Below are positions 34,503-36,980 of a stretch of 36,980 nt of DNA, one piece after another. Source of the stretch: an uncultured Lachnospiraceae bacterium (GTDB lineage: Bacteria; Bacillota; Clostridia; Lachnospirales; Lachnospiraceae); the NCBI GenBank assembly GCA_947630855.1, contig CANRJF010000021.1, positions 1-36,980 on the forward strand, in the 5' to 3' direction. The translations under genes and the position numbers were made by a program. Below the pieces are notes generated by a model. The model did not search any database. It was not told where the DNA came from and was given only the letters and a program-made list of their open reading frames with translations. The number at the start of each line of letters is the position of its first letter. Position 1 is the stretch's first letter.

Positions 34503-35573
34503 TTAAATATATTCATCACGATTGCAGATTTTTAAATTCTCCAATACCTTTTTAATATCTCCGGCACTGCCTTTATCACAAATCAAAGTTGCATCTTTTG
34601 TATCAACAATAATCAAGTCCTCAATTCCTACCGTTGCAATTAATTTTTTGCCTCCCTGGATAATATTATTCCTGCAATTTATCGTAATAATATTACCCTC
34701 CACCACATTGCCGCTTTCATTTGATTTTCGGATCCTCTCAACTGCCAGCCAGGAACCAACGTCATCCCAGCCAAATGTACCGGGAAGAATAAAGATATTC
34801 TCTGCCTTTTCCATAATGCCATAATCTATGGATTCCGATTTAAATTCCATAAATGTGCTATCGAGTACTTCTTCCTGTTCTTCCGTGCCCACAGCTTCCT
34901 GAATGGCTTTTAGCCCCTTGTATGTGTCCGGCATAAGCTTTTTCATATTATCAAGGATAGTGGATACCTTCCAGACAAACATTCCACTGTTCCACAAGTA
35001 TTCTTCTGTCTCCAAATATTCTTTTGCTACTTCGATACTTGGCTTTTCCACAAAACGGTCTACCGCAAAGGCATGTCCGTCTGAAATTTCAGGGTTAAAT
35101 TTAATATATCCATATCCTGTCTCCGGATAATCTGGGGTAATTCCAATGGTAACAAGATTAGGACCTTTTTCTGCAATACTGCAGCCATCTGACAACGTAT
35201 TCACAAACATTTTCGTATATTTAATCAAATGGTCCGATGGCAGTACCATCATCAGTGCATCCTCATACTTTCTTGCAATATGCACTGCTCCTAATCCGAT
35301 ACACGGTGCCGTATTACGGCCAATTGGTTCACATAAAATATTTTCTTCGGGAATTTCCGGAAGCTGTTCTAAGACCAGTTTTTTATAATCTTTATTTGTA
35401 GAAATAAAAATGTCTTCCATATCAACCAAAGAACGAATACGTTCCACTGTAAGCTGTATCATGGTCTTTCCATCGTCAGTCAGTGACAGGAACTGTTTGG
35501 GCATGTTCTTTCGGCTTTTGGGCCAAAATCGCTCGCCGCGGCCTCCTGCCATAATAAGCGCTGTTTTTTTCAT
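34503..35573 (-). CDS. manC: mannose-1-phosphate guanylyltransferase
   Basis: The start chosen is ATG 35571-35573, with GGAGG eight bases upstream, giving 356 residues. The frame extends 31 codons further, but the family begins here (MKKTALIMAGGRGERFWPKS). Motifs are GGRGERFWP, MPKQF, EPIGRNTAP, LPSDH and FVEKP with LWNSGMFVW. It makes GDP-mannose from mannose-1-phosphate and GTP. The protein stops where the nucleotidyltransferase part normally ends, so the phosphomannose isomerase domain of the bifunctional form is absent. First gene of manC-gmd-rmd. Confidence 0.93.
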   Translation of the reverse strand: MKKTALIMAGGRGERFWPKSRKNMPKQFLSLTDDGKTMIQLTVERIRSLVDMEDIFISTNKDYKKLVLEQLPEIPEENILCEPIGRNTAPCIGLGAVHIARKYEDALMMVLPSDHLIKYTKMFVNTLSDGCSIAEKGPNLVTIGITPDYPETGYGYIKFNPEISDGHAFAVDRFVEKPSIEVAKEYLETEEYLWNSGMFVWKVSTILDNMKKLMPDTYKGLKAIQEAVGTEEQEEVLDSTFMEFKSESIDYGIMEKAENIFILPGTFGWDDVGSWLAVERIRKSNESGNVVEGNIITINCRNNIIQGGKKLIATVGIEDLIIVDTKDATLICDKGSAGDIKKVLENLKICNRDEYI

Positions 35574-35684
35574 TTCATATCCTCCATGAAAATATATATT
35601 TATAATCACTACAACAATAAAATCCTTCTTAGCAACATCTAAATTGCGCATCATATTACTGCACAATACAGGCGTAACCCCCTG

Positions 35685-35712
35685 TGTATAATATATTCGA
35701 TTAATTATCCAA
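35685..35712 (-). promoter_or_regulatory. candidate promoter of manC-gmd-rmd
   Basis: On the minus strand TTGGAT (35707-35712), 16 bp and TATACA (35685-35690). Just downstream an ACAGG/CCTGT inverted repeat (35668-35672 and 35681-35685) overlaps the -10 and start site and could be an operator. The leader to the manC ATG would be about 105 nt. Confidence 0.4.
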
Positions 35713-35744
35713 TTCTACCATACCCATTTTGCTTAAAATTGGTA

Positions 35745-35976
35745 TCAGCATTTTTCCCTACAATAACTGGCAATAAATCCATCTTCTGGAACAGGAAATT
35801 TTTCGTCATAATCTTGATTAAGCTTTATACATTGTAACACAATTACTTGGGACTTTGTCATTTTTCTTTGAAAGTTCAAAATTTGCAACAAATTCTTCAT
35901 AACTCTCATCTGTAAAATCATAATTAAAAACATTAATTTTTCTTCGTTAGGTAAGAAATTATAAATTTTATTTCCA
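35745..35976 (-). pseudogene. frameshifted remnant downstream of the DUF4160 gene
   Basis: Three frames each give a protein-like piece in order. First comes YNFLPNEEK. After an A-run near 35938, a frame shifted by one base gives NVFNYDFTDESYEEFVANFE and later SNCVTMYKA, stopping at 35818-35820. A final frame reads NQDYDEKFPVPEDGFIASYC and stops at 35745-35747. No frame has a start with a ribosome binding site for the whole. This looks like a small acidic protein gene with two frameshifts. It could also be non-coding AT-rich DNA, and family is unknown. Confidence 0.35.
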
Positions 35977-36255
35977 TTAGCAATAATATCTTATTCCTCT
36001 AAATTGAGAATACCACATCTGAATTATTGTATTGCTGTTTGCTTCAATATACCTTATCATATTATTCAGCGTCTTTTTAGGAATACGGGAATTGTTATTA
36101 CATAATAAAGCCTTCCCTGAACTTGTTATCCAAATTTTTGTAGCGTTTGCAGTTGCTTTTCCTTCTGCTATATGTACATGCACTGGCTCAAGCGGATCGT
36201 TTTCATTTGACCAAAAATATATTATATAAGATCCAATCCTAAAAATTTGAGGCAT
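35977..36255 (-). CDS. DUF4160-like small protein
   Basis: 92 residues starting MPQIFRIGSYIIYFWSNE, then EPVHVHIAEGKATANATKIW and a helical tail (LNNMIRYIEANSNTIIQMW). The His-x-His after a Pro/Glu-rich turn, in a strand-turn-strand start, is characteristic of DUF4160. These short proteins are often paired with another small gene and are suspected to belong to toxin-antitoxin-like modules, which is not proven. Its ATG has GGAGG eight bases before it and lies inside the end of the upstream gene (17-bp overlap), so the two are translationally coupled. Confidence 0.75.
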   Translation of the reverse strand: MPQIFRIGSYIIYFWSNENDPLEPVHVHIAEGKATANATKIWITSSGKALLCNNNSRIPKKTLNNMIRYIEANSNTIIQMWYSQFRGIRYYC

Positions 36256-36580
36256 TTAGTATTCCTCCCTCTTTAGAAAATTCCATAATTAGATGGGCAT
36301 TATTACGAACAAATTCCTTAAAATAATCCATCTCAGTATCTGAATAGCCATTAATATCTTCCCATATATACTCTGGAAGGTAACATACGGCATTATGAAA
36401 ACCATCTTTTAAATCAGGGGTTTCTATATATATCTTAACTCTACCATCTGGCAGCATTTCTGAATGTGTAATTTCTGTATCATCATTTAAAGTCACATAT
36501 GGATACATCATAATATTAACTTTATCTCCTTCTCTACTTTCTTCTAATATACTTTTATCTTTCTTTGATTTGTCTTCCAA
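36239..36580 (-). CDS. small acidic protein paired with DUF4160
   Basis: Up to 113 residues, starting at TTG 36578-36580 with AAGGAG about 11 bases before. A later start at Met24 (MMYPYVTLNDD) lacks a well-spaced site. The conserved-looking part is VKIYIETPDLKDGFHNAVCY and LPEYIWEDINGYSDTEMDYF, followed by a helix FKEFVRNNAHLIMEFSKEGG. There is no signal peptide or membrane helix. Being first in a two-gene overlapping operon, it fits the antitoxin or partner position, but no family is recognised with certainty. Confidence 0.65.
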   Translation of the reverse strand: MEDKSKKDKSILEESREGDKVNIMMYPYVTLNDDTEITHSEMLPDGRVKIYIETPDLKDGFHNAVCYLPEYIWEDINGYSDTEMDYFKEFVRNNAHLIMEFSKEGGILNASNF

Positions 36581-36600
36581 CTCAATTTTCTCTCCTTCGC

Positions 36601-36634
36601 AGTATCAAAAATTGAGTCCTATACTTTTGATACT
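36601..36634 (-). promoter_or_regulatory. 10-bp perfect hairpin in the leader of the DUF4160 operon
   Basis: AGTATCAAAA (36601-36610) and TTTTGATACT (36625-36634) pair perfectly around 14 bases. It lies between the promoter at 36709-36737 and the ribosome binding site near 36595. It could be an operator for self-repression or an RNA hairpin affecting translation of the first gene. Confidence 0.55.
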
Positions 36635-36708
36635 TCTATAGCACGTATTGTCACTGCATTAAGTATTTCCATAGATATAGCAAATGGTATTCTTTGCTCC
36701 ATTCTTTT

Positions 36709-36737
36709 ACTATATTATTCATTGCTCAACTTGTCAA
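36709..36737 (-). promoter_or_regulatory. consensus sigma-A promoter of the DUF4160 operon
   Basis: On the minus strand a perfect TTGACA (36732-36737), a 17-bp spacer and TATAGT (36709-36714). Transcription would begin near 36702, leaving a leader of about 120 nt that contains the 10-bp hairpin. Confidence 0.8.
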
Positions 36738-36778
36738 TATTTTGTATGCCCGAATTAATTTCGCTGTAATCTTTTATC

Positions 36779-36798
36779 GTAACAGTTCAGATACCTTG
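36779..36798 (+). repeat. partial copy of the GTATCTGTTCAGTAC repeat
   Basis: GTAACAGTTCAGATACCTT resembles the core of the repeats at 16193 and 30475 (GTATCTGTTCAGTACCTT) with a few differences. It lacks the second arm, so it may be a decayed copy or a chance match. Confidence 0.25.
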
Positions 36799-36817
36799 CT
36801 ATGAAATGCACTACTAA

Positions 36818-36852
36818 TACACCAGTCATCCAATGACTGGTGTACCTTTTAA
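36818..36852 (+). terminator. strong stem-loop with T-run, terminator-like
   Basis: TACACCAGTCAT (36818-36829) and ATGACTGGTGTA (36833-36844) pair perfectly over 12 bp around CCA, followed on the plus strand by CCTTTTAAT. No plus-strand gene precedes it in this window, so it may serve a lost gene, or act on the minus strand as a processing hairpin after the intron. Confidence 0.55.
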
Positions 36853-36906
36853 TATAGCTATAATGCTCTGGAATATATTGAGGTTTTTCCGCTTTACAGT
36901 TTCCTC

Positions 36907-36980
36907 TAGTAGATATGGGGATTACTCCCCATACCCCTACACAAAACCGTACGTGCCCTATTAAGGCATACGGCTTTTCA
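36907..36980 (-). ncRNA. 3' end of a group II intron (domains V and VI)
   Basis: Read on the minus strand, 36978-36943 has the domain V form. AAAGCCGTA pairs with TACGGTTTT, with the AGC catalytic triad on the 5' side. A two-base CG bulge separates this from an upper TGCC/GGCA stem with a short loop. Next, 36940-36909 is a domain VI-like hairpin (GTAG/CTAC outer and TATGGGG/CCCCATA inner pairs). The intron would end near 36907-36909, and its body and any reverse transcriptase lie beyond the right edge. The terminal loop is not the usual GAAA, so it may be a diverged copy. Confidence 0.7.

Noticed and set aside
35574-35666. 31-codon N-terminal extension of manC
   Set aside because: The family begins at MKKTALIMAGG, which has GGAGG at proper distance. 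The extension lies in the leader region.

Overview
The window looks like chromosome from a Gram-positive gut-type Clostridia, most likely Lachnospiraceae. This is inferred from strong AGGAGG-type ribosome binding sites on almost every gene, moderately AT-rich coding DNA, and families common in that group (DUF6077-like, DUF6033-like, DUF5722-like, AAA-like/PD-(D/E)XK proteins). No rRNA, tRNA or CRISPR array was seen.

Layout. (1) About 1-17.25 kb, all on the minus strand, is a tightly packed cell-surface polysaccharide operon read from tandem promoters at 17181-17254. In transcription order it holds an NDP-sugar pyrophosphorylase, a secreted DUF5722/fibronectin-III protein, a GtrB-type glycosyltransferase, a DUF6077-like membrane protein, a membrane protein fused to a metallo-beta-lactamase (MBL) domain, a large polytopic protein, two two-module GT2 enzymes, a Wzx-type flippase, a polyprenyl-phosphate-type GT2, a zinc-ribbon miniprotein, a WbaP-type initiating sugar transferase, and a GT2 that is cut off at the left edge. 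(2) 17.3-19.7 kb holds a DUF6033-like protein and an AAA-like/PD-(D/E)XK protein lying between 15-bp direct repeats. (3) 19.7-29.4 kb is a three-gene translationally coupled operon: a ComEC-type MBL hydrolase, a 514-aa beta-rich protein and a 2,254-aa beta-rich protein without a signal peptide. I do not recognise this set and consider it the best candidate for an undescribed system. (4) 29.5-32.5 kb holds a GtrA-like flippase and a second AAA-like/PD-(D/E)XK gene on the plus strand. (5) 32.5-35.7 kb is manC-gmd-rmd, a complete GDP-mannose to GDP-D-rhamnose route on the minus strand. (6) 35.7-37 kb holds a frameshifted remnant, a DUF4160 gene with its upstream partner under a consensus promoter, and the 3' end (domains V-VI) of a group II intron running in from the right.

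How they fit: manC/gmd/rmd and the pyrophosphorylase supply nucleotide sugars, the initiating transferase and GT2 enzymes build a lipid-linked repeat, and the flippase exports it. GtrA/GtrB-type and GT-C-like membrane proteins probably decorate it outside the membrane. The three-gene operon and the two nuclease-like genes sit between the sugar-precursor genes and the assembly operon.

Two points stand out. The DUF6077-like gene and the MBL-fusion gene are one continuous reading frame interrupted by a single TGA, with a good ribosome binding site and a TTG restart just after it. The intergenic DNA also carries several palindromes and short repeats, including a nearly perfect 77-bp palindrome.
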